This document shows, one piece after another, positions 1 through 5,273 of a DNA stretch of 5,273 nucleotides. The notes beneath the pieces are model-generated. The model was not told where the DNA came from and searched no databases. It was given only the letters and a program-made list of their open reading frames with translations. Position numbers and translations under genes: made by a program. This DNA comes from GCA-020343675 sp964462945. GTDB taxonomy: Bacteria > Planctomycetota > Phycisphaerae > Sedimentisphaerales > Anaerobacaceae. The stretch lies in assembly GCA_964462945.1 (NCBI GenBank), contig CAYWZW010000127.1, forward strand, positions 1-5,273, in the 5' to 3' direction. Numbering within the stretch: position 1 is the first letter of the stretch; the number at the start of each line of letters is the position of its first letter.

Positions 1-1
1 C

Positions 2-2287
2 CCTGGTTCCGTCGAGGCAGACGCCGGGGTGAATGGGAACGGGGGAAGCATCACCCTGGAAACCGAAGGGACATTTACGATGACCGCAGGCACCTTGGTT
101 TCCGCCCGCGGCGGCGCATCGGGAGATGGGGGGTCCGTGAAAATCACCTGCAACGATTTCACGATTGCCGGTCAGATTGACGCCTCGCCGGCGAATGTTG
201 ACTACGAACCCGGTACCCTGGAGATCGATCCAGCGACCGTCACCATCGCAAGTGGTCCAAATCCCGCTACCCTGGACCCGCCGGGAGAACCGCTTCCGGA
301 TACACTCTACGAGGGGGATATCGAGACCTGGGGATCTAAGGGGACGAGCCTGGTTGTCTATGCCGACCAGAGCATTACCGTACAGGATATCGTCGGTGAT
401 AAAATCACAGGCCGCTACGGGGACATCGAGCTTTATGCGACGGGTGTGGACAGCTTCGTTTTGTTCGAGGACACCGCCGATACGATCAGCACGACGTTAG
501 GTGATATTATGATGACGGCCGGCTCCGGGGGCCTTACGATCGGCAGCCTGGAGACCGCCAAAGACTCATCTGATGTGAAACCGACTCCGGGTCAGATTGC
601 TCTGTCCACCCACGATGGGGGCGATATCACCGCCGAGAATCTGACGATCAAGAATGGATGGGGTCATGCGGAAATCAACGTCGATGCCTCCGGTGACCTG
701 ACGGTCAACGGCGATGTCATGGTCGGAAGAGACTTGGCGATACAGAATGTTCCGAACGGTCAAAATGCTGAGGCGGTTGTCATTCTTAAGGCCGGCGATA
801 ACGTGGTCCTCAACGGCGAGGTTGGCGCCTACGCCCAGGGCGTAGAGGATGACATCGCCGAAGGGGATATAACCAGGGCCGAAATAAGGATTTTTGCGGG
901 CACCGATTTCGACGAAATCGGAGACGCAACCATGAACGGCAACCTGAGGGCTAACGCACAATCGTCGAGCGAGGGAACATCCGAAGCGATCATAGAGGTA
1001 GAGGCATGGGGTAATATCACGTTTGGCGGAGCAGCCAACGCTGACGCCGTCGCAGACGACGCGGAGGCCGGGCCGGATACGGCAAATGACGAGGAAACCA
1101 GTGAAGATGGCGACCATGCTCAGATCATCATCACGCCACAGGCGGTGCCCCCGCCAGTCGGGATTGATGATGTGCTCTCCGCGTCAAAGGGCGCCGGTAC
1201 TATTCCTGTCGATGTCCTGGCCAATGATATGCACGCTGGCGAGCTAATAGTGATCGATTCTTACACCCAACCTACTGCAGGCACAGGCACAGTGACGCCC
1301 GTTCCTACGGAGGGACCGACCCTCAGCCTTGAGTATCACCCGCCGGAGGACCTGAGTACCTTGACATGGGATGCGGAAGGTCATGCGACGGTGACCTTCA
1401 CATACGTGGCTCAAGCCGGTGGGCAGCTCTCTGAAGAAACCACAGTCACAATCACGTTGACCAATGGTTTGCCCGTTGGCGTGGCCGATACGGCGACAAC
1501 CACTCGGGACGTGGCGGTCATTATCAACGTTTTGGCCAACGACTCCGACCCCGATGGGGATACGCTTACGGCGGTCAAGTTCGGCAATCCGGCCCACGGT
1601 ACATTGACCCAGGCCGACGGCACATTCACCTACACGCCGGACGAGGGGTATGTCGGACCGGACAGCTTTACCTATTCGGCCACTGATAACTTGAACAGTT
1701 CAGCCGCACTGACGGTGGCCATCACGGTGAACCCGCCGTTCGTGCCACCCGTACCGATGGTATCGCCTGTGGCGCCGGGGCTTGAGAGGGTGGAATTTGA
1801 GGTTTCGGGTTGCCCGGCCCTGGTGAAATGGGCGGCCCAGGAGCTTGGAATCGGCGAGAGAACGATACAGATTCGGATCGCCAATGCCCTGGCCTTGACC
1901 CGCGACATTCAGCCGTGCGACACGTGTGCAAGTCTTAAGCAGGCTGCTATGATTCTGCAGGACGCCGAAGGGACGCACGTAGCTGCTCTGGCGCGGGTAA
2001 TCAATGAGTTCGCATCGAGCACTGCACCGCCCACGGAGGAGCAGATGGCGTCCATCGCTACCGCCATAGCACGCAACGCAGGAGCCGAAAACCACTATGC
2101 CGCAGCCGGAGAGTACCTTGATGCTCTTGCGGAGTACGTCGGCATCCTGAACAGCGAAATGGGCTTTGCCGCAGAGGAATCAGTACGATTGGCTACGGAC
2201 AAGTATATTGGTCGATTGGCTGAGAGTGGAAATGCCGGTGTTGCTGCCTACGTTGCCGCCAGACTGGCTGCTCTGGCAGCACAATAA
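2..2287 (+). CDS. Large acidic surface/secreted protein, C-terminal part (beta-helix, two cadherin-like domains, cysteine-bearing C-terminal domain); 5' end outside window
   Basis: The frame is open to the left edge, so this is the C-terminal part (761 residues visible, TAA stop) of a longer protein. The GTG at 29 is probably not the real start, because glycine-rich repeat sequence continues upstream of it. Numbering from the codon at 2: residues 1 to about 375 are beta-strand repeats with recurring GDI/GDL/GNI/GNL turns, typical of filamentous-hemagglutinin-like right-handed beta-helices. Residues about 383-487 and 490-577 are two cadherin-like/bacterial Ig-like domains, each with a VLAND motif; only the second has the acidic DSDPDGD loop expected to bind calcium. 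A proline-rich linker (578-594) leads to an Ala-rich helical domain (595-761) with Cys604, Cys639 and Cys642 (a CDTC pair). The protein is strongly acidic. Inferred role: adhesion or cell-surface structure outside the cytoplasm. No catalytic motif is seen. An intrinsic terminator follows the stop. Confidence 0.88.
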   Translation, partial: PGSVEADAGVNGNGGSITLETEGTFTMTAGTLVSARGGASGDGGSVKITCNDFTIAGQIDASPANVDYEPGTLEIDPATVTIASGPNPATLDPPGEPLPDTLYEGDIETWGSKGTSLVVYADQSITVQDIVGDKITGRYGDIELYATGVDSFVLFEDTADTISTTLGDIMMTAGSGGLTIGSLETAKDSSDVKPTPGQIALSTHDGGDITAENLTIKNGWGHAEINVDASGDLTVNGDVMVGRDLAIQNVPNGQNAEAVVILKAGDNVVLNGEVGAYAQGVEDDIAEGDITRAEIRIFAGTDFDEIGDATMNGNLRANAQSSSEGTSEAIIEVEAWGNITFGGAANADAVADDAEAGPDTANDEETSEDGDHAQIIITPQAVPPPVGIDDVLSASKGAGTIPVDVLANDMHAGELIVIDSYTQPTAGTGTVTPVPTEGPTLSLEYHPPEDLSTLTWDAEGHATVTFTYVAQAGGQLSEETTVTITLTNGLPVGVADTATTTRDVAVIINVLANDSDPDGDTLTAVKFGNPAHGTLTQADGTFTYTPDEGYVGPDSFTYSATDNLNSSAALTVAITVNPPFVPPVPMVSPVAPGLERVEFEVSGCPALVKWAAQELGIGERTIQIRIANALALTRDIQPCDTCASLKQAAMILQDAEGTHVAALARVINEFASSTAPPTEEQMASIATAIARNAGAENHYAAAGEYLDALAEYVGILNSEMGFAAEESVRLATDKYIGRLAESGNAGVAAYVAARLAALAAQ
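903..921. repeat. 19-nt near-perfect palindrome inside the surface-protein gene
   Basis: CCGATTTCG at 903-911 and CGAAATCGG at 913-921 are exact reverse complements around a single central A. The site lies in codons for the beta-helix region (around T-D-F-D-E-I-G). It may be chance or a protein-binding site; as RNA it would form a short, tight hairpin. No function is claimed. Confidence 0.5.
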
Positions 2288-2343
2288 CCCTTGGGACACC
2301 TTACGGCGGAAGTTCAGCAAGGATTGCATGGGAAATATGAGAT

Positions 2344-2386
2344 TGCCGTCAGGGACCAATACGCGGTCCCTGACGGCAGCTTTTTT
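2344..2386 (+). terminator. Intrinsic (rho-independent) terminator of the surface-protein gene
   Basis: A perfect 13-bp GC-rich stem (2345-2357 with 2365-2377) closes a 7-nt loop; the pair T2344-A2378 extends it to 14 bp. Six Ts follow at 2381-2386, three bases after the stem. It starts 57 bases after the TAA stop at 2285-2287, which fits termination of the plus-strand gene. Read on the minus strand the hairpin is not followed by a U tract, so it should be mainly one-directional, although it also lies just past the stop of the converging TPR gene. Confidence 0.9.
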
Positions 2387-2400
2387 GCACAAGAGCGTGC

Positions 2401-3681
2401 TCATTCAATCGCTTTTGCAACCGGTGTATAGTCAGCGCGATGGCGCACGCGGATTTCTTCGGCTCGCTGTTGTAGTTTGGCTGCTTCTGCAATGTTTCCC
2501 GTGCGCGCGTGCAACTGCACCAGGGTCTCCAGCACGTCGGCTACTTTCGGGTGATGTTCGTCAAAAACGCTCTGGAGGATGTCTAATGCCCTGCGGCACA
2601 GACTTTGTGCTTTGTCGTATTGACCGTGATGGATATACACCCTTGCCAGGCCGTCGAGAGCTATCGCCGTACGATCACTATCGGCGTTCCGCGAGCTTTC
2701 CAGGATTTTCAAGGCTTTTTGTAAGACCTCCTCGGCTTTGGTGTATTCCTTGCTTAGCAGGTGAAATTCCCCCAACCCGGTCAAAACCTCGACCTCAATC
2801 AGATACCCGCAATCGCTCTGTTCTTCAACCGCACCCAAAGATCTGTCGAGAAGCATCTTTGCGTGAACCAGGTCGCCTTTAGCCCGGTCTATTTGTGACA
2901 TAAGTAACCAGACGGGCACGAGCAGGTGATGATCCGGCCCATAAATCTTTTCCTGGACGGGCAGGATTCTGCAAATCAATTCTTCGGCCTGCGTATATCG
3001 TTCCTGCAGCACGTAAAGCCTGGCCATGCTGCTGAGCACCTTTGTTGTATAAAGGTGCTCAGGCCCGTAACTGTTTTCGATCGGGGCTATCGCCTTCTCA
3101 AAACGCGATTCGGCATCCGCGTAGTTGCCCTGCTCGACGAGCAGGCGGGCCATGTCCACGTGAAAGGGTGCGATTTCCTGATCATCCTCACTTCGGACTC
3201 TTCGCATGATAGCAATGGCTCGCTCGAGCGCGCCTTGGGCCTCTCGGTAGCGGGCCCGCCCGCGACAAATCTCGCTCAGAATCCTCAGCGTATGTGCCAC
3301 GTATGGATGGCTTTCCTGATAGACCTTTTCCTGCAGCTCCAGACCCGACCGGCACATTCGCTCGGCTTCGTCCAGCCTGCCCTGGTTCTTGTAGAGATAC
3401 GCCAGATCAAGCATACAGGCGCACAGTTCGCCATCCGAGGCGTTTGTCCCTTGTGCCAGATGAAGCGCCCTCTCCAGAAACGGCTGGGCTTTCTGGTAGC
3501 CGCCGGAAGCCATGTAAACTCTTGCCATCGATCGCAGCGAGCCGCACGAGTAGGCTGTCTCGACCGACGCCGCCCACGCCCTCATTGTGCCCAGGCCAAG
3601 GACCAGTGAACCGCAGAACAAGACCCGAAAGATACTGTTTATGTTCCGTCGCTTCGCGGACGGGGCTGCCGCTCCAGCCAT
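2401..3681 (-). CDS. Exported tetratricopeptide-repeat protein (nine TPRs, kinesin-light-chain type)
   Basis: The protein has 426 residues from the ATG at 3681. This start was chosen over the ATG at 3732 (17 codons upstream) because GGAG lies 9 bases before it and because it places a basic stretch (KRR, residues 10-12) directly before a hydrophobic segment (about 16-33) and an AWA-A signal-peptidase-like site near 37/38. The rest is nine TPR units beginning near residues 43, 84, 126, 169, 212, 254, 295, 337 and 379, a regular spacing of about 42. Several linkers carry the YGPxH-type motif of the TPR_10/TPR_12 family (YGPEH, YGPDH, with FDEHH and YQESH variants). TPR arrays bind other proteins; the signal peptide points to a periplasmic or extracellular scaffold, and no partner can be named. 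It is monocistronic here and converges on the upstream surface-protein gene. No enzymatic domain is seen. The fold is very sure; the role is unknown. Confidence 0.9.
   Translation of the reverse strand: MAGAAAPSAKRRNINSIFRVLFCGSLVLGLGTMRAWAASVETAYSCGSLRSMARVYMASGGYQKAQPFLERALHLAQGTNASDGELCACMLDLAYLYKNQGRLDEAERMCRSGLELQEKVYQESHPYVAHTLRILSEICRGRARYREAQGALERAIAIMRRVRSEDDQEIAPFHVDMARLLVEQGNYADAESRFEKAIAPIENSYGPEHLYTTKVLSSMARLYVLQERYTQAEELICRILPVQEKIYGPDHHLLVPVWLLMSQIDRAKGDLVHAKMLLDRSLGAVEEQSDCGYLIEVEVLTGLGEFHLLSKEYTKAEEVLQKALKILESSRNADSDRTAIALDGLARVYIHHGQYDKAQSLCRRALDILQSVFDEHHPKVADVLETLVQLHARTGNIAEAAKLQQRAEEIRVRHRADYTPVAKAIE
3032..3062. repeat. Perfect 12-bp inverted repeat inside the TPR gene
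   Basis: CTGAGCACCTTT at 3032-3043 is the exact reverse complement of 3051-3062, around a 7-nt spacer (3044-3050). It encodes residues of about P207-S217 of the TPR protein, between repeats 4 and 5. In the TPR mRNA it would form a stable 12-bp hairpin. There is no U tract after it on either strand, so it is not a standard terminator. Confidence 0.75.
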
Positions 3682-3689
3682 TGTAAAAG

Positions 3690-3695
3690 TCTCCA
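3690..3695 (-). promoter_or_regulatory. Shine-Dalgarno site deciding the TPR gene start
   Basis: On the minus strand this reads TGGAGA. Its GGAG core (3691-3694) sits 9 bases before the ATG at 3681. The alternative upstream ATG at 3732 lacks a comparable site, so the shorter 426-residue protein is preferred. Confidence 0.7.
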
Positions 3696-3817
3696 CACAA
3701 TGCTTGAGGTAGAAATACGTGCCGCAGTACATCTTCGGGCAATTTACATCGTCACTTTAGCCCCCGTGTGCTCGTTCTCTCCAAAGTCTTGCTTGGCCTT
3801 GCCATGCCACTACCGGT

Positions 3818-3855
3818 GTTATCGGACATTGGCGAGTCGCATCAACAGCTTTTTT
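3818..3855 (-). promoter_or_regulatory. Putative promoter of the TPR gene
   Basis: On the minus strand, TTGATG (3840-3845; four matches to TTGACA) is separated by 16 bases from GATAAC (3818-3823; four matches to TATAAT). A run of six As (3850-3855) just upstream of the -35 resembles an UP element. It would give a leader of about 130 bases before the ATG at 3681. It was found by eye against the E. coli sigma-70 consensus, which may not apply fully in this lineage. Confidence 0.3.
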
Positions 3856-3879
3856 CCGATTTCTTTCTGCTTTAAACCC

Positions 3880-3908
3880 TTGCTATTTGTCTGTGATTAG
3901 TGTATGCT
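3880..3908 (+). promoter_or_regulatory. Putative sigma-70-type promoter of the tRNA gene
   Basis: TTGCTA (3880-3885) and TATGCT (3903-3908) each match the consensus hexamers at four of six positions and are exactly 17 bases apart. Transcription would start near 3915, leaving a 5' leader of about 25 bases to be removed by RNase P before the tRNA at 3940. Spacing and position support it; the hexamers are only moderate. Confidence 0.45.
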
Positions 3909-3939
3909 AACGAGGCATGAGTGTGACAAGATGAGAACC

Positions 3940-4010
3940 GCGGGCGTAGCATAGTGGTAATGCACTGGCTTCCCAAGCCAGTTAGGAGGGTCCGATTCCC
4001 TTCGCCCGCT
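3940..4010 (+). tRNA. tRNA-Gly, anticodon CCC
   Basis: A full 71-nt cloverleaf folds. Acceptor GCGGGCG (3940-3946) pairs with CGCCCGC (4003-4009), and the discriminator is T4010. The D-arm has a 4-bp stem and an AGTGGTA loop. The anticodon stem CTGGC/GCCAG holds loop TTCCCAA with anticodon CCC at 3972-3974, which reads GGG. The variable loop is TTAG, and the T-stem GAGGG/CCCTT includes one G-U pair. CCA is not encoded, so it must be added by the CCA-adding enzyme. Two core positions differ from the usual form: the T-loop is TCCGATT, with C in place of U55, and position 48 is G (3985), which cannot make the usual Levitt pair with G15. G18, G19 and C56 are kept. It stands alone, apart from other tRNAs. 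Confidence 0.93.
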
Positions 4011-4016
4011 TTTTTT
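4010..4016 (+). terminator. T-run directly at the tRNA 3' end, possible terminator
   Basis: Seven Ts begin at the discriminator base, right after the GC-rich acceptor stem. The folded tRNA arm plus the U tract could stop transcription, and the U tail would be trimmed before CCA addition. There is no separate hairpin downstream, so this is inferred from the T-run alone. Confidence 0.45.
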
Positions 4017-4081
4017 GGCTGTGAGGTGGTGTCAAGTCGAAAAGAGTTGCCTTGGCCAACCGCATACGCAGAATCGTGAAT

Positions 4082-4097
4082 GGTAACAACGGTTATC
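4082..4097. repeat. Small imperfect dyad upstream of the LamG gene
   Basis: GGTAAC (4082-4087) and GTTATC (4092-4097) are complementary except for one G-T pair, with 4 bases between. It sits 28 bases before the start codon at 4126 and could be an operator or chance. Apart from this dyad and the ribosome-binding site, the stretch 4017-4122 shows no clear promoter hexamers. Confidence 0.25.
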
Positions 4098-4113
4098 GAT
4101 CATTCTGATTTGA

Positions 4114-4119
4114 AGGAGG
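4114..4119 (+). promoter_or_regulatory. Strong Shine-Dalgarno site of the LamG gene
   Basis: AGGAGG is a perfect match to the anti-Shine-Dalgarno sequence. Two ATGs follow in tandem: 4123 lies only 3 bases away, 4126 lies 6 bases away. The second has the better spacing and is taken as the start; using the first would add one methionine. Confidence 0.85.
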
Positions 4120-4125
4120 ATTATG

Positions 4126-5273
4126 ATGTGTAGAAAAGTAATCTTTGCAGCTTGTTTGGTTGTGGTGCTGGGCGTGGCTCTGACCAGCACGGCTCAGGCA
4201 GACCTTGCAGGCTGGTGGAGGTTTGATGAGGGCTCCGGAACCATCGCCTCGGACTCAAGCGGCAACGGCAACGACGGCACCTTCAACGGCGACCCCGAAT
4301 GGGTGGCCGGGCATTTCGGCGGCGCGCTGGAGTTCGACGGCTCCGGCGATTGGCTCGATTGTGGGAATGACCCGAGTCTGAGGATCACGGGTGCAGTCAC
4401 GATGACAGCGTGGATCAAAGTCAATACTCAGGGTGCTGATCACAAGATTGGAGGCAACCAGGATGGCGCCAACGGCGGCTACAAGATGACCGTGTACAAC
4501 AACAACAGGGTCGAATTTGAAATTCGAACTGCCGCTAACGCAAGCGTTCTCAACAGAAACGTTGCCGGTGGAACAGCCCTGGCGGTGGGTCAGTGGTATC
4601 ACGTTGCGGGTGTCTATTCGCAACAGGGCGGCTATATCAGGACCTACGTGAATGGGGCACTGGACAGAGAGTTAGCCACAACAGATGCGTTAGGCGCGTC
4701 GCCGGGACCTTTCAGGATCGGCTGTGAACCCTTCACGACCGGCTCCTACAACTTCAACGGCACCATGGACGATGTTCGCCTCTACAACGCTGCGCTGACG
4801 GAGGGCCAGATTCTGGCAGCCATGGAGGGTGGTAAAGGATACCCGTACGCTCTGTCCCCCAACCCGCCGGATGGTGCCCTCCATGCCGATACGTGGGTAA
4901 GCCTTTCGTGGAAGGCGGGGGATTTTGCGGTCTCGCACGATGTTTACTTAGGCGACAATTCTGATGATGTGAATAATGGCGCCGGAGGTACGTTCCGGGG
5001 CAATCAGACCACCACGTATTTTGTAGCCGGTTTTCCCGGATTCCCTTATCCGGACGGCCTGGTTCCGGGCACGACCTACTATTGGCGAATTGATGAGGTC
5101 AATAACGCGGATCCCAACAGTCCGTGGAAGGGCAAAATCTGGAGCTTTGCGGTTCCGCCCAAGAAGGCCTACAATCCCAGTCCCATAGATAACTCCAAGT
5201 TCATTGCCACGACGGACTTGACGCTGAGCTGGACCGCGGGTTTCGGAGCCAAGCTGCATACCGTCTATTTCGG
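4126..5273 (+). CDS. Secreted LamG/concanavalin-like domain protein with fibronectin-like modules, N-terminal part; 3' end outside window
   Basis: The frame is open from the ATG to the right edge with no stop (382 codons visible), so the protein is longer than seen here. Residues 1-25 are a signal peptide: RK at 3-4, a hydrophobic core, and an AQA cleavage site before D26. Residues about 26-235 form a LamG (Laminin_G_3, jellyroll) domain, with the hallmark opening GWWRFDEGSG and DSSGNGNDG, central QWYHVAGVY, and closing MDDVRLYNAALT (M214-T225). Such domains bind carbohydrate or protein ligands outside the cell. From about residue 243 comes a fibronectin-III/Ig-like module with NPPDG, LSW (260-262), YYWRIDEVN (318-326) and IWSFAV. 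A second copy begins near residue 348, with NPSPIDN and LSW at 367-369, about 107 residues on. The full protein may end in an enzyme domain or an anchor that is not visible. It stands 112 bases after the tRNA and seems to be its own unit. Confidence 0.93.
   Translation, partial: MCRKVIFAACLVVVLGVALTSTAQADLAGWWRFDEGSGTIASDSSGNGNDGTFNGDPEWVAGHFGGALEFDGSGDWLDCGNDPSLRITGAVTMTAWIKVNTQGADHKIGGNQDGANGGYKMTVYNNNRVEFEIRTAANASVLNRNVAGGTALAVGQWYHVAGVYSQQGGYIRTYVNGALDRELATTDALGASPGPFRIGCEPFTTGSYNFNGTMDDVRLYNAALTEGQILAAMEGGKGYPYALSPNPPDGALHADTWVSLSWKAGDFAVSHDVYLGDNSDDVNNGAGGTFRGNQTTTYFVAGFPGFPYPDGLVPGTTYYWRIDEVNNADPNSPWKGKIWSFAVPPKKAYNPSPIDNSKFIATTDLTLSWTAGFGAKLHTVYF

Larger units (their letters stand above)
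3682..3939. other. Gene-free divergent intergenic region between the TPR gene and the tRNA
   Basis: No convincing coding sequence is present. The stretch carries the TPR ribosome-binding site, a weak putative minus-strand promoter with an A-tract (3818-3855), and the putative tRNA promoter on the plus strand (3880-3908). The part from about 3849 to 3880 is pyrimidine-rich on the plus strand. No repeat, attachment site or riboswitch is recognised. Confidence 0.6.

Noticed and set aside
29..31. GTG as the true start of the surface-protein gene
   Set aside because: There is no Shine-Dalgarno sequence or signal peptide, and the same glycine-rich beta-helix style continues in frame to the window edge, so the gene most likely begins further left.
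2166..2882. 238-codon plus-strand open frame across the end of the surface-protein gene and into the TPR gene
   Set aside because: It overlaps the 3' end of a well-supported gene in another frame, crosses the intrinsic terminator, and then runs antisense to the TPR gene. Its protein shows no domain pattern.
2926..3609. 227-codon plus-strand open frame opposite the TPR gene
   Set aside because: It lies fully antisense to a gene with nine clear TPR repeats, has no ribosome-binding site that stands out, and its translation is low-complexity in character; it is a shadow frame.
3682..3732. Longer TPR protein starting at the ATG at 3732
   Set aside because: There is no good Shine-Dalgarno sequence before it, and the extra 17 residues would push the signal peptide inward. 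The ATG at 3681 has GGAG at 9-base spacing.
3700..3900. 66-codon plus-strand open frame in the intergenic region
   Set aside because: There is no ribosome-binding site, the composition fits untranslated sequence, and it overlaps the putative promoters of the flanking genes.
3940..4122. tRNA 3' end as an integration site for a mobile element
   Set aside because: There is no integrase, no second copy of the tRNA 3' end in the window, and the next gene is an ordinary secreted protein.
4258..4290. Short GGC-AAC style repetition at the start of the LamG gene
   Set aside because: It is explained by the SGNGNDGTFNG motif, a normal feature of this LamG family, and is not a DNA repeat element.
4255..4938. 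Minus-strand open frames opposite the LamG gene (4255-4623 and 4690-4938)
   Set aside because: They are antisense to a gene with an excellent ribosome-binding site, signal peptide and LamG motifs, and show no domain of their own.

Overview
The window looks like a piece of a Planctomycetota chromosome, most likely of the Phycisphaerae / Sedimentisphaerales type. This is inferred from protein style: an acidic beta-helix surface protein with cadherin-like domains, an exported kinesin-light-chain-type TPR protein, and a LamG protein followed by WRIDEVN-type fibronectin-like modules. No marker gene is present to prove the lineage, and both outer genes are cut by the window edges.

Layout. Positions 2-2287 (+) hold the C-terminal 761 residues of a large surface or secreted protein: beta-helix region, two cadherin-like/Ig-like domains, a proline linker and a C-terminal helical domain with three cysteines. 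A strong intrinsic terminator follows at 2344-2386. Converging on it from the right is an exported protein with nine TPR repeats (2401-3681, minus strand). A 258-base gene-free stretch (3682-3939) separates this gene from a tRNA-Gly(CCC) gene and holds their divergent putative promoters. The tRNA (3940-4010) has no encoded CCA and runs straight into seven Ts. From 4126 to the right edge (+) lies the start of a secreted LamG-domain protein with an excellent Shine-Dalgarno sequence; it has no stop codon in the window.

How the genes relate. All three proteins appear to be exported, and two are of surface or carbohydrate/protein-binding type, so the area looks like cell-envelope accessory content. 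Each gene seems to be its own transcription unit, and I see no shared pathway. There is no CRISPR array, transposase, integrase, toxin-antitoxin pair or recognisable defence system. The most useful leads are the cysteine-bearing C-terminal domain of the first protein, two changed tertiary-core positions in the tRNA, and a perfect 12-bp inverted repeat inside the TPR gene.
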